Shown piece after piece: positions 25,648-34,641 of a stretch of DNA of 64,000 nt. The position numbers and the translations under genes were made by a program. Source of the stretch: CAIUGU01 sp963819685. GTDB lineage: Bacteria > Pseudomonadota > Gammaproteobacteria > Steroidobacterales > Steroidobacteraceae. Every line of letters begins with the position of its first letter. Position 1 is the stretch's first letter. The stretch is taken from assembly GCA_963819685.1 (NCBI GenBank), contig CAWFXI010000003.1, positions 1 through 64,000 of the forward strand, in the 5' to 3' direction. The notes below the pieces were generated by a model. The model saw nothing but the letters and a program-made list of their open reading frames with translations, searched no databases and had not been told where the DNA came from.

Positions 25648-28082
25648 ATGAGGCTATTCATGGAAATTCAAACCAGGCACGCCGGAGCTCGTCGACTGGC
25701 AGCCGCCATCTCGGCCATTCTTGCTACCGGTGCCGTCCAGGCGGCCCAACCGGCGGATGAACTCCCGGAGATCATCGTGACGGCTACCCGGCGTGCCGAG
25801 GATATCCAGGACATCCCCATCAACATCGCGGCCTTGAGCGGCGAGCAGCTGCAGCAGCAGGGCATCACTGATCTGGCGAACCTGGGGCGATCGGTACCCG
25901 GCCTGTACGTCATTGACCAGGGCAAGCGAACGTCCAACCAGATCGTCGTTCGCGGGCTCAATGTCAGTAACGTCGGTGCGCAGGACAGCGCGGGCAATGA
26001 CGGTGGCAGCATCGTCTCCACGTACGTGGGGGAGATCCCGCTGTACATTGACCTCTTGCCAGTAGACATGGAACGGGTCGAAGTACTGCTGGGACCGCAA
26101 GGCACCTTGTATGGCGCTGGCACCATGGGCGGCGCCATCCGCTATATTCCAAACCGACCGAAGCTTGATGAGACGACACTGTCGCTGCGAGCGGAAGGGT
26201 ACAGCCTGTCGGAGAGTGATGACCTCGGCATGAAAGGTGGTTTCACGGTGAACCTGCCGTTCGGCGACATCTTCGCGTTCCGCGCCTCACTCGACTACGC
26301 CGACGAACCGGGCTTTATCGACAATCCCTTCCTGGTCAATCAGGCAGGCCTGTCCGATCCCGAGCCGGACTTCACGAATGCGGCCGCTGTCGCGGCGAAT
26401 CTGCATCGCAAGGACGACATCAATTTCACCAAGACTTTATCCGGTCGGGCGGCGTTTCTCGGGCAACCCATGCCGGGCCTCGACATCAACTTCACGTATT
26501 ACTTCCAGAACATGGAAGCCGGCGGCCGGCCACTCCAACTCGGTCGCCGCCTTTGGCACGGGGCAATATGAATCGGGAATCCGGTACCTTGAGCCCAACG
26601 AACGAACGAACAGACTCGCCGCGCTCGAGATCATTGCGGACCTGGGTTTCGCGGACCTCACGTCTGCAACCGGCGTATCGAGATACAAGGACGACGGCAA
26701 CCGCGACCAGACCGACCTGCTGATCACCCTTGAGCTCAGCTATGAGGCGTTCCCCACCTTCTCGGCATTTACGCACGACGTCTGGGACGAGCAGGCCTTC
26801 AACCAGGAATTGCGGCTGGTCTCGAAAACGACCGGCCCGTTGAGCTGGATAGCGGGGCTGTTTTACAACCGCCTCGAAAACACCAACTCAAGCAGCGAGT
26901 TTACTCCCCACTACGATGACTACCTGGCATCCTTCCTTGGTGGAACCGGCAGGCCCGACGATCTGGAATACTACGCGCCGGCAACCAACGACCTGACTGA
27001 AAAGGCCTTGTACGGCGAACTCGGCTACGACTTCACGGACAAATGGCAGGTGACAGTCGGTGCCCGCTGGTACAAGTACGACTATGCCACGACCAGCGGC
27101 TTTGACACGCCTGTGTACAACACTGCCGCCGGATTTGCAGGGCCGGATGAAATCAACGTCGTCCTTGAACCGGGTGGTCAGAAGGACGACGGTACGCTGT
27201 TCAAGTTCAATACGCGCTACAAGTTCACGCCGGACCTGATGGGCTACGCCACGATCAGCGAAGGCTATCGAATCGGCAGCTCGAATGGCGTGCCACCCTG
27301 CCCGGACGTGCTGACCGGGCAGCCACTCTGCGCGCAGCCGAACGAAATCGCAGTATTTTCCGGACAAGACAGTCAACTACGAGTTGGGTGTTCGCAGCCA
27401 GTGGCTGAACGGCACATTGACGCTGAATGGCTCGGTGTTCTTCATCGACTGGTCCGATCCGCAGCTGAGCAGCGCGACGGTGAATGGCTCCTTGCCGATC
27501 ATCAAGAATGGCAAGGGAGCGGAATCCAAGGGCATCGAGCTTTCCTTTGCGGCTCAACTCACCGATCGACTGACGGTGAATGGCAGCTATGCGCACACTC
27601 AAGCGGAACTCTCGGCGGTTGCTCCCGATCTGATGAGGGAGTATGCACCGCCCGGGTTTTCCGGCACCTTTATCGATGGCCAGGCCGGCGACCGGCTGCC
27701 GGGTTCCCCCGAGGACCAGGCGACGCTGCTGGTTGGCTACCAGTTGCCGATCGGTTCGAGCTGGACGCTGGATCTGAACTACGGGCTGTCGATGGTGGGT
27801 GACGTCATCACCAAGACAGGGCTCAGGGCCGGGGGTGAAACGTTGCCGGGCTACACCGTTCACCACGCTTCAGCCACTCTGCGTGGCGACGCATGGTCGC
27901 TCGGTCTGTATTCGAAGAATCTCTTGAACAAGTACGCTGTGACAGGCACGCGTTCGAGTCGGGCGTTCATCCAGACGGTGGCGGATGAGAACGGCGATCC
28001 GGTGCGCGTCCGCAGCTATCTGGAAGATGTCCTGCGCCCCCGCGAGGTCGGCCTGCGCTTCACGTACGACTTCAATCTCTAG
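25648..28082 (+). CDS. TonB-dependent receptor (two frameshifts)
   Basis: An outer-membrane transporter of about 800 residues read in three consecutive frames. Part 1 (25648 to about 26535) carries the signal peptide, TonB box (ELPEIIVTATRR), and plug motif MERVEVLLGPQGTLYGAGTMGGAI. Part 2 (about 26535-27350) and part 3 (about 27350-28082) carry the barrel, ending EVGLRFTYDFNL. At the joins the natural readings are ...YYFQNMEAGG | HSNSVAAFGTGQYESG and PNEIA | YFPDKTVNYELGVRSQW. Each is restored by removing one base, so sequence errors are more likely than decay. The start may be 25660. It heads a cluster with a sulfotransferase, cupin and tannase, suggesting an aromatic or plant-derived ester as ligand (inference). 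Confidence 0.8.
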
Positions 28083-28110
28083 TTTCGATCTGCCTAGTTC
28101 CCTGGGCTAT

Positions 28111-28138
28111 GATCCGGAGGCATGAACGCCTCCGGATC
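28111..28138 (+). promoter_or_regulatory. Hairpin enclosing the start codon of the sulfotransferase gene
   Basis: GATCCGGAGGC (28111-28121) pairs perfectly over 11 bp with GCCTCCGGATC (28128-28138). The six-base loop is ATGAAC, so the start codon is the loop and the GGAGG ribosome site is in the stem. This should hinder initiation unless upstream translation or another factor opens it. Confidence 0.65.
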
Positions 28139-29732
28139 ACAGGAAACAGCAGGCTGGCTGCGCGACGCTGAGCAGGCGCTCAGCCGTCGCGAGTATCGCG
28201 TCGCACATGAACTGTGCCTCAAGGTCCTGAACCTCAAGCCGGAGTCGCCCGACGCGTTTTTCCTGCTTGCGATGATTGCGGCCGCTCACGACAACTTCGC
28301 GAAGGCCGCCGACCTCATCGAACGCTCGCTGCGTCTCGACCCCCGCAATGCCGGGTACCACGCGCAACTCGGGCGCTGCCTGATCTCCCTGAACCGTCCA
28401 CGGGAAGCGTTTGAAGCGGCAGCTCGCGCGCTGGCGCTGGAACCCAGAAACGCGCTGACGTTCGACACCATCGGTGTCGTGATGGCGAGAGCAGGCGCGC
28501 ATACGGAAGCACTTGAACCCTTTCGCCGCGCGACGGCTCGCGATGCGACCAAGGCGGGTTACTTCTACAATCTCGGTGCGTCGCTGCAGTTTGTCGGTGA
28601 GTTCACTGAAGCGGCCGCGGCGTACCGCAAGGCACTCTCCATCGATCCCGGCTACTACCGGGCGTGGTCGTCGCTCGCACAGGTGGGGAGGGCACCGCTT
28701 TCCCGGGAGGAGGTCACCCAGCTCGAAGCACTGCTGGCCGAAAATTCACTTGATGTCGATGCCGAGTTGCAGATCTGCCACGCGCTCGCCAAGCAGAACG
28801 AAGACGCGGGCAATCATGCCAAAGCGTTTGGGTTTCTCGAGCGCGGCAAGCGACGCAAGCGTCGGGAGATCCACTATTCCTTCGCCACCGATCGCGCGCT
28901 GTTTGTGGCCGCCAGAGCCACGGCACCCTCGGCAACGAGGCCGGCATCGCACGGCTGCGAGTCAAACGAACCGATCTTCATCGTCGGCATGCCGCGAACC
29001 GGTACCACGCTGGTCGAACGCATCCTTTCCAGCCATCCCGCAGTGTTTGCTGCCGGAGAGCTGACCAACTTCGCACTCGTGCTGAAACGCCGGGCGCGTA
29101 CATCGTCCCGATTGGTGCTTGATCCCGAGACGCTCGCAGCGGCAGACGACATCGATCTCGCTCAAGTCGGGGCCGACTACGTCGAGAGCACGCGGCCGCG
29201 GACGGGACATACGCCGCATTTCATCGACAAAATGCCGCTTAACTTCCTGTATGCGGGGCTCATCCATCGCGCGCTGCCGAATGCGAAGATCATTGCCCTG
29301 AGACGCAATCCGCTCGACACCTGTCTGAGCAATTACCGGCAGCTGTTTGGCACGAGTTTCATGTATTACAACTATACGTATGACCTGCTCGATACCGGTC
29401 GCTACTACATCGAGTTCGATGCGCTGGCAAAGCACTGGCGCGATACCATTCCCCGGAACTACTGCGAAGTGCACTATGAAGCGGTCGTGGACGATACCGA
29501 GCGGGAAGCACGGCGGCTGGTCGAGTTCTGTGGCCTGGACTGGGATCCCGCCTGTCTCACTTTCGAGAGGAACGCTGCCCCGGTCGCCACCGCGAGTTCC
29601 GTGCAGGTGAGGCAACCCATCTATCGCACGGCAGTCGAACGCTGGCGAAAGTATGAAAGCGAGATTGCACCGCTTAAAGCCCTGCTAACCAGTGCAGGTC
29701 TCATACCCCAGCAAGGAGAGAACCAAGGATGA
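28122..29732 (+). CDS. TPR-containing sulfotransferase family protein
   Basis: A 536-residue cytoplasmic protein with N-terminal tetratricopeptide repeats (about residues 10-200; e.g. PDAFFLLAMIAAAHDNFAKAADLIERSL) and a C-terminal sulfotransferase domain. The PAPS 5'-phosphosulfate loop is FIVGMPRTGTTLVERILSSHP (split, about residues 286-306), and the 3'-phosphate motif RRNPLDTCLSNYRQLF is at about 391. TPR-sulfotransferases of this type often sit beside TBDRs in sphingomonads and related bacteria; their acceptors are mostly unknown. The start codon is enclosed in a perfect hairpin. The stop overlaps the cupin start by 4 bases. Confidence 0.85.
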   Translation: MNASGSQETAGWLRDAEQALSRREYRVAHELCLKVLNLKPESPDAFFLLAMIAAAHDNFAKAADLIERSLRLDPRNAGYHAQLGRCLISLNRPREAFEAAARALALEPRNALTFDTIGVVMARAGAHTEALEPFRRATARDATKAGYFYNLGASLQFVGEFTEAAAAYRKALSIDPGYYRAWSSLAQVGRAPLSREEVTQLEALLAENSLDVDAELQICHALAKQNEDAGNHAKAFGFLERGKRRKRREIHYSFATDRALFVAARATAPSATRPASHGCESNEPIFIVGMPRTGTTLVERILSSHPAVFAAGELTNFALVLKRRARTSSRLVLDPETLAAADDIDLAQVGADYVESTRPRTGHTPHFIDKMPLNFLYAGLIHRALPNAKIIALRRNPLDTCLSNYRQLFGTSFMYYNYTYDLLDTGRYYIEFDALAKHWRDTIPRNYCEVHYEAVVDDTEREARRLVEFCGLDWDPACLTFERNAAPVATASSVQVRQPIYRTAVERWRKYESEIAPLKALLTSAGLIPQQGENQG

Positions 29733-30211
29733 GCACCCCTGTTCAAGCAGTCGCGCTGGTTGCAGCCGAAGCGCCGCCCCGCACCAAACCGTCGAACTAC
29801 CCCGAACCTTTTGCGTCGATGGTGGCAGGGCGGGAGAAGCGACCACTGGGAGACCTCTTCGGGCTCACCAATTTCGGGGTCAATCTGACCACGATGAAGC
29901 CAGGCGCGATCTCCGCGCTGCGGCATACACACTCACTGCAGGATGAGTTTATTTACATCCTTGAAGGGGAAGTCGTTCTGGCCACCGATGCGGGTGAGAC
30001 GACGCTCCACCCCGGCATGTGCGCAGGGTTCAGGGCGGGCAACGGCGATGCGCACCAGCTCATCAATCGCAGTGCCAATCGAGTGGTGTATCTTGAAGTG
30101 GGTGATCGGACAGTCGGTGATAGCGTCAGCTATCCTGACGACGACATCCAGGCTGTCATGGGGCCTTTGGGCAAGTGGAGCTTCGCCCACAAGGACGGAC
30201 GAGCGTATTGA
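29729..30211 (+). CDS. Cupin-domain protein
   Basis: A 160-residue single-domain cupin. Motif 1 is HTHSLQDEFIYILEGEVVL (His-X-His ... Glu, about residues 71-89) and motif 2 is GNGDAHQLIN (about 107-116), giving a plausible metal site. The start overlaps the sulfotransferase stop (ATGA), so it is coupled. Cupins of this small type include dioxygenases, isomerases and binding proteins; the product cannot be specified. With the tannase downstream it may act on an aromatic intermediate (inference). Confidence 0.8.
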   Translation: MSTPVQAVALVAAEAPPRTKPSNYPEPFASMVAGREKRPLGDLFGLTNFGVNLTTMKPGAISALRHTHSLQDEFIYILEGEVVLATDAGETTLHPGMCAGFRAGNGDAHQLINRSANRVVYLEVGDRTVGDSVSYPDDDIQAVMGPLGKWSFAHKDGRAY

Positions 30212-30257
30212 CACGAGAGCAAGACCGCTCGTAAAGGCGACTGATTCTGGGGGGATC

Positions 30258-31850
30258 ATGAGGAAGACGGGATTTGCGCGCGTGCGTCGAGTGGCGCTGA
30301 CGCTTGGCGCGCTCAGCGCTTGTTCATGTGGGCAAACGGCAATCGCCCAGGAATCGGCAACCGCCGACGCGCGCTGTGCAGCGCTGGCCAAGCAGTCGCT
30401 GCCGAATACGAAGATCACGCTGGCCGAAGCCATTCAGCAAGCGGGATTCACGGTGCCGGGCACGGAAAAAAATCAGGGTGGACCTGTGATCGTGCAGACG
30501 GCGTTCTGCCGGGTTGGCGGAACGGTAGAACCCGCGATCAACTTCGAAGTGTGGCTGCCGCTTACCAACTGGAATGGCCGCTTTCAGGGAGTAGGTCTCG
30601 GCGCGCTGCTCGGGGCGATTCAGTATCAGGCAATGGCGGCATCAGTGGCCAAGGGCTACGCGGTCGGTTCAACGGATACCGGACATCGGAGCGGCGGCGG
30701 CGACGCTACATGGGTTATCGGGCCGGACGGCAAGATGAATGCGGGCCTGGTCAATGACTGGGCACATCGCGGTATTCACGAGATGACCGTGAAGTCAAAA
30801 GCCATCGTCACTGCGTTTTACGGCAATCCGGCTCGTTACAGTTATTTCACTGGCTGTTCGAGCGGTGGCCATCAGGCGCTGACCGAAGCGCAGCGGTATC
30901 CGGACGACTACAACGGCATTCTCGCGGGCGCACCGGCAAACTACTGGACTCACTTGCAGGCAGGGCAGATCGCCTTCGGCCAGCATACGCGTGTCGATCC
31001 TGCGACGGACCTCGAAAAGCCGATCGACAGGATTCCGTTGATCCATGACGCCGTGTTGCAAGGATGCGATGCGCAGGACGGCGTGCGTGACGGCGTCATC
31101 GAGAATCCGCTGCGCTGCGATTTCAAGCCGGCGAGCCTGCTGTGCAAGGGGGACGACTCCGCCTCGTGTCTGACAGCACCGCAAGTGAAGGCAGTCGAGA
31201 AGATCTATGCGGACGCGAAGGGTTCAGACGGCAAGAAGGTATTCCCGGGATTTGCGCCCGGCAGCGAGCCGGGCTGGCCGAGGATGGCCTCCATCCAGGT
31301 GCCGTGGGCGGAGAATTTCTATCGCTACTTCGTGTTTCAGGATCCGGCGTGGAAATACTCGACACTCGATCTCGCGAAGGATGTCGAGTTTGCAGACAGA
31401 ACCATCGGCCCCATTCTGAATTCCATCAATCCGGACCTGAGCCCTTTCCGGGCCCGCGGCGGCAAGTTGCTGCAGTATCACGGGTGGGCCGACTGGGGTA
31501 TCTCGCCGTACAACAGCATCAATTACTTCGAGAGTGTCGTCGCGAAAGCCGGTGGGAAGAAGACACGCGCTGCCGCATTGCAGGATACGCAGACCTTCCA
31601 TCGACTGTTCATGATCCCGGGCATGGAGCATTGTCGCGGTGGTCCCGGTCCCGACACGTTCGATGGTTTGGGCGCGCTGGAGCGCTGGGTCGAGCAGGGC
31701 GTAGCGCCAGAACAGATTGTCGCTGCGAAGATCGTCGATGGTAAGACCACGCGCACGCGGCCGCTATGTGCTTACCCGAAGGTAGCGAAGTACAAGGGGT
31801 CGGGCAGCACGGATGAGGCGGCCAGTTTCGAGTGTGCGGTGCCGGAGTAA
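30258..31850 (+). CDS. Tannase/feruloyl esterase family hydrolase
   Basis: A 530-residue secreted esterase of the tannase/feruloyl esterase family (which also contains MHETase-like enzymes). Starting at the ATG at 30258 gives a signal peptide ending AIAQE with Cys residues nearby (SACSCGQ, possible lipobox). The nucleophile elbow GCSSGGHQ is at about residues 199-206, with the catalytic Asp region YHGWADWGISP (about 408) and His in GMEHCRGGPG (about 456). The Cys preceding the nucleophile and the Cys after the His form the family's disulfide. The frame is open to 29943 inside the cupin gene, which is not a credible start. It would release aromatic acids from esters in the periplasm or outside. 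Confidence 0.88.
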   Translation: MRKTGFARVRRVALTLGALSACSCGQTAIAQESATADARCAALAKQSLPNTKITLAEAIQQAGFTVPGTEKNQGGPVIVQTAFCRVGGTVEPAINFEVWLPLTNWNGRFQGVGLGALLGAIQYQAMAASVAKGYAVGSTDTGHRSGGGDATWVIGPDGKMNAGLVNDWAHRGIHEMTVKSKAIVTAFYGNPARYSYFTGCSSGGHQALTEAQRYPDDYNGILAGAPANYWTHLQAGQIAFGQHTRVDPATDLEKPIDRIPLIHDAVLQGCDAQDGVRDGVIENPLRCDFKPASLLCKGDDSASCLTAPQVKAVEKIYADAKGSDGKKVFPGFAPGSEPGWPRMASIQVPWAENFYRYFVFQDPAWKYSTLDLAKDVEFADRTIGPILNSINPDLSPFRARGGKLLQYHGWADWGISPYNSINYFESVVAKAGGKKTRAAALQDTQTFHRLFMIPGMEHCRGGPGPDTFDGLGALERWVEQGVAPEQIVAAKIVDGKTTRTRPLCAYPKVAKYKGSGSTDEAASFECAVPE

Positions 31851-31868
31851 GAATGGCGTCACGCGCTT

Positions 31869-31932
31869 GCCTGTCGGCTGAGCCGTCGCGCGGCCGGGGT
31901 AAACGTTTGGCCTTTCCGACGACTGACGTCAT
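31869..31932. repeat. Dispersed repeat A, copy 1
   Basis: 64 nt that match 34206-34269 at 60 positions. It contains the dyad CGGCTGAGCCG and starts 19 bp after the tannase stop. A short GC-rich repeat B follows 61 nt later (31993-32018). Confidence 0.75.
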
Positions 31933-31992
31933 GTGTGGCATCCGGTGGGTGTGTGTTTGGGGAAACCGCCTCATAATGTCGGAATGGTCAAG

Positions 31993-32018
31993 CACCCCGG
32001 CCGGGGGACGGCCATCCG
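31993..32018. repeat. Dispersed repeat B, copy 1
   Basis: A CCCCGGCCGGG core plus CGGCCATCC. Related copies are at 34609-34636 and 35236-35265. It lies 27 bp before the lipoprotein start. Confidence 0.65.
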
Positions 32019-32044
32019 GAAGTAGAAGTAAAAGAGAGAATTCC

Positions 32045-32719
32045 ATGCGAACACTAATCGTCAGTCTCGGGCTGCTGCTTGCCGCGTCAGGTTGCACACA
32101 GAGGGCCATCCCCGTTGAAATGGAGTCCCATCACAAGACCCTCCTGCTGACGCCGGAAGTCAGAGTGCTGGACGTGACCATTCCAGTGGGCGACACAACG
32201 GTCGACCACTCCCACCAGTACGACATCGCCACCGTCTATATCGGACCCGCCGTTTCGCGGCTTCGATCACCAGGTGAGGACTGGAGTGCACCCCGGCCGC
32301 GCGAGATCGGGACAGCCACCATTACAGAATACGTCGGCAAGCCGGGAGTCCATGCAGTTCGCAACATCGGCACGACCCTCTACCATATCGTTGCGATCGA
32401 GAGTCGCCATACCACTTTCGACTCGACTGCGCAGTCGCTCGACAACCCGGCCCAGACAACCCTCGTCCAGGAATCGCGGGCGTTCCGTGCCTACGACGTC
32501 AAACTCGCTGCGGGCGATGGCCCGCTCAGCCACAAGCACACGCTTCCCACCCTGGTTGTCGTGGTTGAGGGAGAAGCGATGATCAACGCGGAATCCAGCG
32601 AGGGCACCCAGGGAAAGGCCAAGCCGGGCGAATGGCAGCTGGTTCCAGCGGGGGAGAGCCACCAGTTCAGTGCGCCAAATGGGCAACCTGTGCGTCTTGT
32701 CGAGTTCGAAGTTCGCTGA
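32045..32719 (+). CDS. Cupin-fold lipoprotein
   Basis: A 224-residue protein with a lipoprotein signal peptide (LIVSLGLLLAASGC, Cys about residue 17) and two cupin-like halves: VPVGDTTVDHSHQYDIATVYIG-type metal motif in the first (His-X-His around residues 57-59) and GPLSHKHTLPTLVVVVEGEAMI in the second (His around 163-165), ending VPAGESHQF. The ATG at 32045 follows AAAGAGAG and gives the lipobox; the frame is open further upstream through repeat DNA. Bicupin architecture suggests a periplasmic metal-dependent enzyme or sensor; the substrate is unknown. VOC and DUF6644 genes follow. Confidence 0.75.
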   Translation: MRTLIVSLGLLLAASGCTQRAIPVEMESHHKTLLLTPEVRVLDVTIPVGDTTVDHSHQYDIATVYIGPAVSRLRSPGEDWSAPRPREIGTATITEYVGKPGVHAVRNIGTTLYHIVAIESRHTTFDSTAQSLDNPAQTTLVQESRAFRAYDVKLAAGDGPLSHKHTLPTLVVVVEGEAMINAESSEGTQGKAKPGEWQLVPAGESHQFSAPNGQPVRLVEFEVR

Positions 32720-32741
32720 CATTTCCCCGGAAGGAACCTCG

Positions 32742-33134
32742 ATGATCGATCACACAGGTGTCACCGTCAGCGACTTCGCCAGATCCAAGGCGTTTTATGT
32801 CCGCGCCCTCGAACCTATTGGCTATCGATTGCTGATGGAATTGCCTGCTGCAGTGACGGGGAGCAGCGATGTCGCTGGATTCGGTGAACCCCCGAAGCCG
32901 GACCTCTGGATCGCGTCGGGCAAGCCAAATAGCCCACCGGTCCACATTGCGATTCGGGTTCCGACCCGTAACGCCGTCGATGCCTTCTTCAAGGCAGCAA
33001 TCGCAGCTGGTGGTCGTGACAACGGCCCACCTGGAATCCGCGCTCACTATCATCCTGGTTACTACGGAGCGTTCGTGCTCGATCCGGATGGACACAACAT
33101 CGAGGCCGTTTGCCACGAACCCGCCTTGCCGTGA
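32742..33134 (+). CDS. VOC-family (glyoxalase/dioxygenase fold) protein
   Basis: A 130-residue VOC protein beginning MIDHTGVTVSDFARSKAFYVRALEPIGY, with the paired beta-alpha-beta-beta-beta modules and the C-terminal metal/active-site pattern GYYGAFVLDPDGHNIEAVCHE (Glu about residue 124). GGAAGG lies just upstream of the ATG at 32742. Members include glyoxalase I, fosfomycin-resistance and ring-cleaving enzymes; the small single-domain form gives no specific activity. It is spaced 22 bp after the cupin lipoprotein and 27 bp before the first DUF6644-like gene, so probably in one operon. Confidence 0.85.
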   Translation: MIDHTGVTVSDFARSKAFYVRALEPIGYRLLMELPAAVTGSSDVAGFGEPPKPDLWIASGKPNSPPVHIAIRVPTRNAVDAFFKAAIAAGGRDNGPPGIRAHYHPGYYGAFVLDPDGHNIEAVCHEPALP

Positions 33135-33161
33135 AACGCGTCGGACCAAGAAACACGTCGC

Positions 33162-33638
33162 ATGTCAGTCATTGAATCACTAGCAACCTGGCTCGAAGCG
33201 ACACCGATCGCCGCAGTGGTTGGTCAATCGATGTGGACCATCGCCTTCCTGAGCGCGGTGCACGTGCTCGGCTACGCGATGGTCATGGGTGGCGCGCTGG
33301 TCTCAAACCTGAGGCTGATGGGTGTATTGCTGCGGAAACTTCCGGTCATCGAAGTCACCCGGCCCGCAAGCCGCGGGATCTCGTTGGGCCTCGTCATCAG
33401 CATCGTCACGGGAATATTGCTGGTCTCGTGGAAGGCTTCGATGGCCTTTGCCAACACTACCTTCCAGTTGAAAATGCTGTTGCTTGTTGCGGCAGCGTTG
33501 CTGCACTTCACGTGGCGGCGAAGCGTGATCCGACGCGAAGTCGACGGTGCAACAGCACTCAAGCTGACAGGCGCGATCGGTTTGGCTCTGTGGCTTGGCC
33601 TCGCTCTGGCCGCCTGCGCCTACATTCTGTTCGAGTAG
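33162..33638 (+). CDS. DUF6644-like four-helix membrane protein
   Basis: A 158-residue inner-membrane protein with four hydrophobic helices (MWTIAFLSAVHVLGYAMVMGG; GISLGLVISIVTGILLVSW; FQLKMLLLVAAALLHFTW; IGLALWLGLALAACAYILF). A His in TM1 (AVHVLGY) and another in TM3 could be haem or metal ligands as in cytochrome-b-like bundles; that is speculation. The next gene is a paralogue with the same layout (HLLGIIL, LRLMGV). I associate the pattern with DUF6644 from memory. Function unknown. Confidence 0.7.
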   Translation: MSVIESLATWLEATPIAAVVGQSMWTIAFLSAVHVLGYAMVMGGALVSNLRLMGVLLRKLPVIEVTRPASRGISLGLVISIVTGILLVSWKASMAFANTTFQLKMLLLVAAALLHFTWRRSVIRREVDGATALKLTGAIGLALWLGLALAACAYILFE

Positions 33639-33645
33639 CGCCCTC

Positions 33646-34158
33646 ATGACGATCCCGCAAACACTCGAATGGCTGGAGAACACAGCGCCCGCTGTTCTGG
33701 CTCGTGATTCGCTGTATGGATTTCAGATTCTGGTCGGGATTCATCTCCTCGGCATCATCCTGTCGGTCGGCACGCTGATGTGGCTGGACTTGCGGCTGAT
33801 GGGCGTGGTCATGCGGGGCTCCCGAGTCTCGGATCTGAATCGCACTCTCGCGCCCTGGTTCCTGGTCGGGTTCGTTTTCATGTTCGCAAGCGGCCTCATG
33901 CTGTTTACGGGCTACGCCAATGCGGCCTACGGGAACCTGTTTTTCCGCATCAAGATGCTCATCATCGTGCTCGCCGGCGTGAACGCTCTCGTTTTCCACT
34001 TCACAACCGGTCGCACGATGCCGGTATGGGACGATGCACTCCCGCCACCTCCGGCCGTCCGTTTTGCGGGTCTCTCTTCCCTCGTGTTCTGGACGATCGT
34101 GATCCTTGCCGGCCGGATGATGTCGTACACGATGTTTTCATCCGCTGGTCCGTCATGA
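33646..34158 (+). CDS. DUF6644-like membrane protein, paralogue of the preceding gene
   Basis: A 170-residue four-helix membrane protein: LVGIHLLGIILSVGTLMWLDLRLMGVVMRG, then FLVGFVFMFASGLMLFTGYAN, RIKMLIIVLAGVNALVFHF and LSSLVFWTIVILAGRMMSY. It shares with its neighbour the LRLMGV segment after TM1, the KML start of TM3 and the His residues in TM1 and TM3. The start ATG at 33646 is 7 bp after the preceding stop; a heterodimer is a natural guess. Function unknown. Confidence 0.7.
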   Translation: MTIPQTLEWLENTAPAVLARDSLYGFQILVGIHLLGIILSVGTLMWLDLRLMGVVMRGSRVSDLNRTLAPWFLVGFVFMFASGLMLFTGYANAAYGNLFFRIKMLIIVLAGVNALVFHFTTGRTMPVWDDALPPPPAVRFAGLSSLVFWTIVILAGRMMSYTMFSSAGPS

Positions 34159-34205
34159 GCAGGTTTCTGACTCGGCGCCGGGATGAGATTTCAAAGACCG
34201 CGCTG

Positions 34206-34269
34206 GCCTGACGGCTGAGCCGTCGCGCGGCCGGGGTAAACGTTTGGCCTTTCCAACGATTGATGTCAT
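34206..34269. repeat. Dispersed repeat A, copy 2
   Basis: 64 nt, 60 identical to 31869-31932. It is the first part of the 483-bp gene-free stretch 34159-34641, which also holds repeats C and B and nothing else recognisable. Confidence 0.75.
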
Positions 34270-34482
34270 TCGTGACATCTGTTGATGGTGCCCGCCACGT
34301 AGTGTTGAGTTGTCGTCAGTGGTCAGGTACGCTTCGCATTACCGGCAGGGCGGTCGTGCCATCTGAAACGCGCAAAGCACCCCACACCATGGACCGGTGC
34401 CGCTCTGAAACGAGTTCCGCCAAACATTCACCCCGTCCACACGCCGGCTCCAAAGCCCGCGCGTTCCATGAGACATGCTTGG

Positions 34483-34556
34483 CTGACTAAGTCAGCAAGT
34501 CGGATTCTGGCCTGCTCGCTCTGCGAGCCATTTGTCGCGTCTGCGACCATTTGCCG
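34483..34556. repeat. Dispersed repeat C, copy 1 (triple hairpin)
   Basis: 74 nt, 71 identical to 35117-35190. It contains the palindrome CTGACTAAGTCAG (34483-34495), the hairpin GCTCGC-TCT-GCGAGC and the hairpin GTCGC-GTCT-GCGAC in series, resembling extragenic palindromic (REP-like) elements. Confidence 0.75.
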
Positions 34557-34608
34557 ATACCTTGTTTGATTGACTGATGTGGGCCTGTCTGTACGGAAAT
34601 GGCAAATG

Positions 34609-34636
34609 CATACCCCGGCCGGGTGGCGGCCATCCG
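34609..34636. repeat. Dispersed repeat B, copy 2
   Basis: A 28-nt GC-rich stretch almost identical to 35236-35265 and similar to 31993-32018. It ends just before the stop of the HTH gene at 34642. Confidence 0.65.
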
Positions 34637-34641
34637 CTGGC

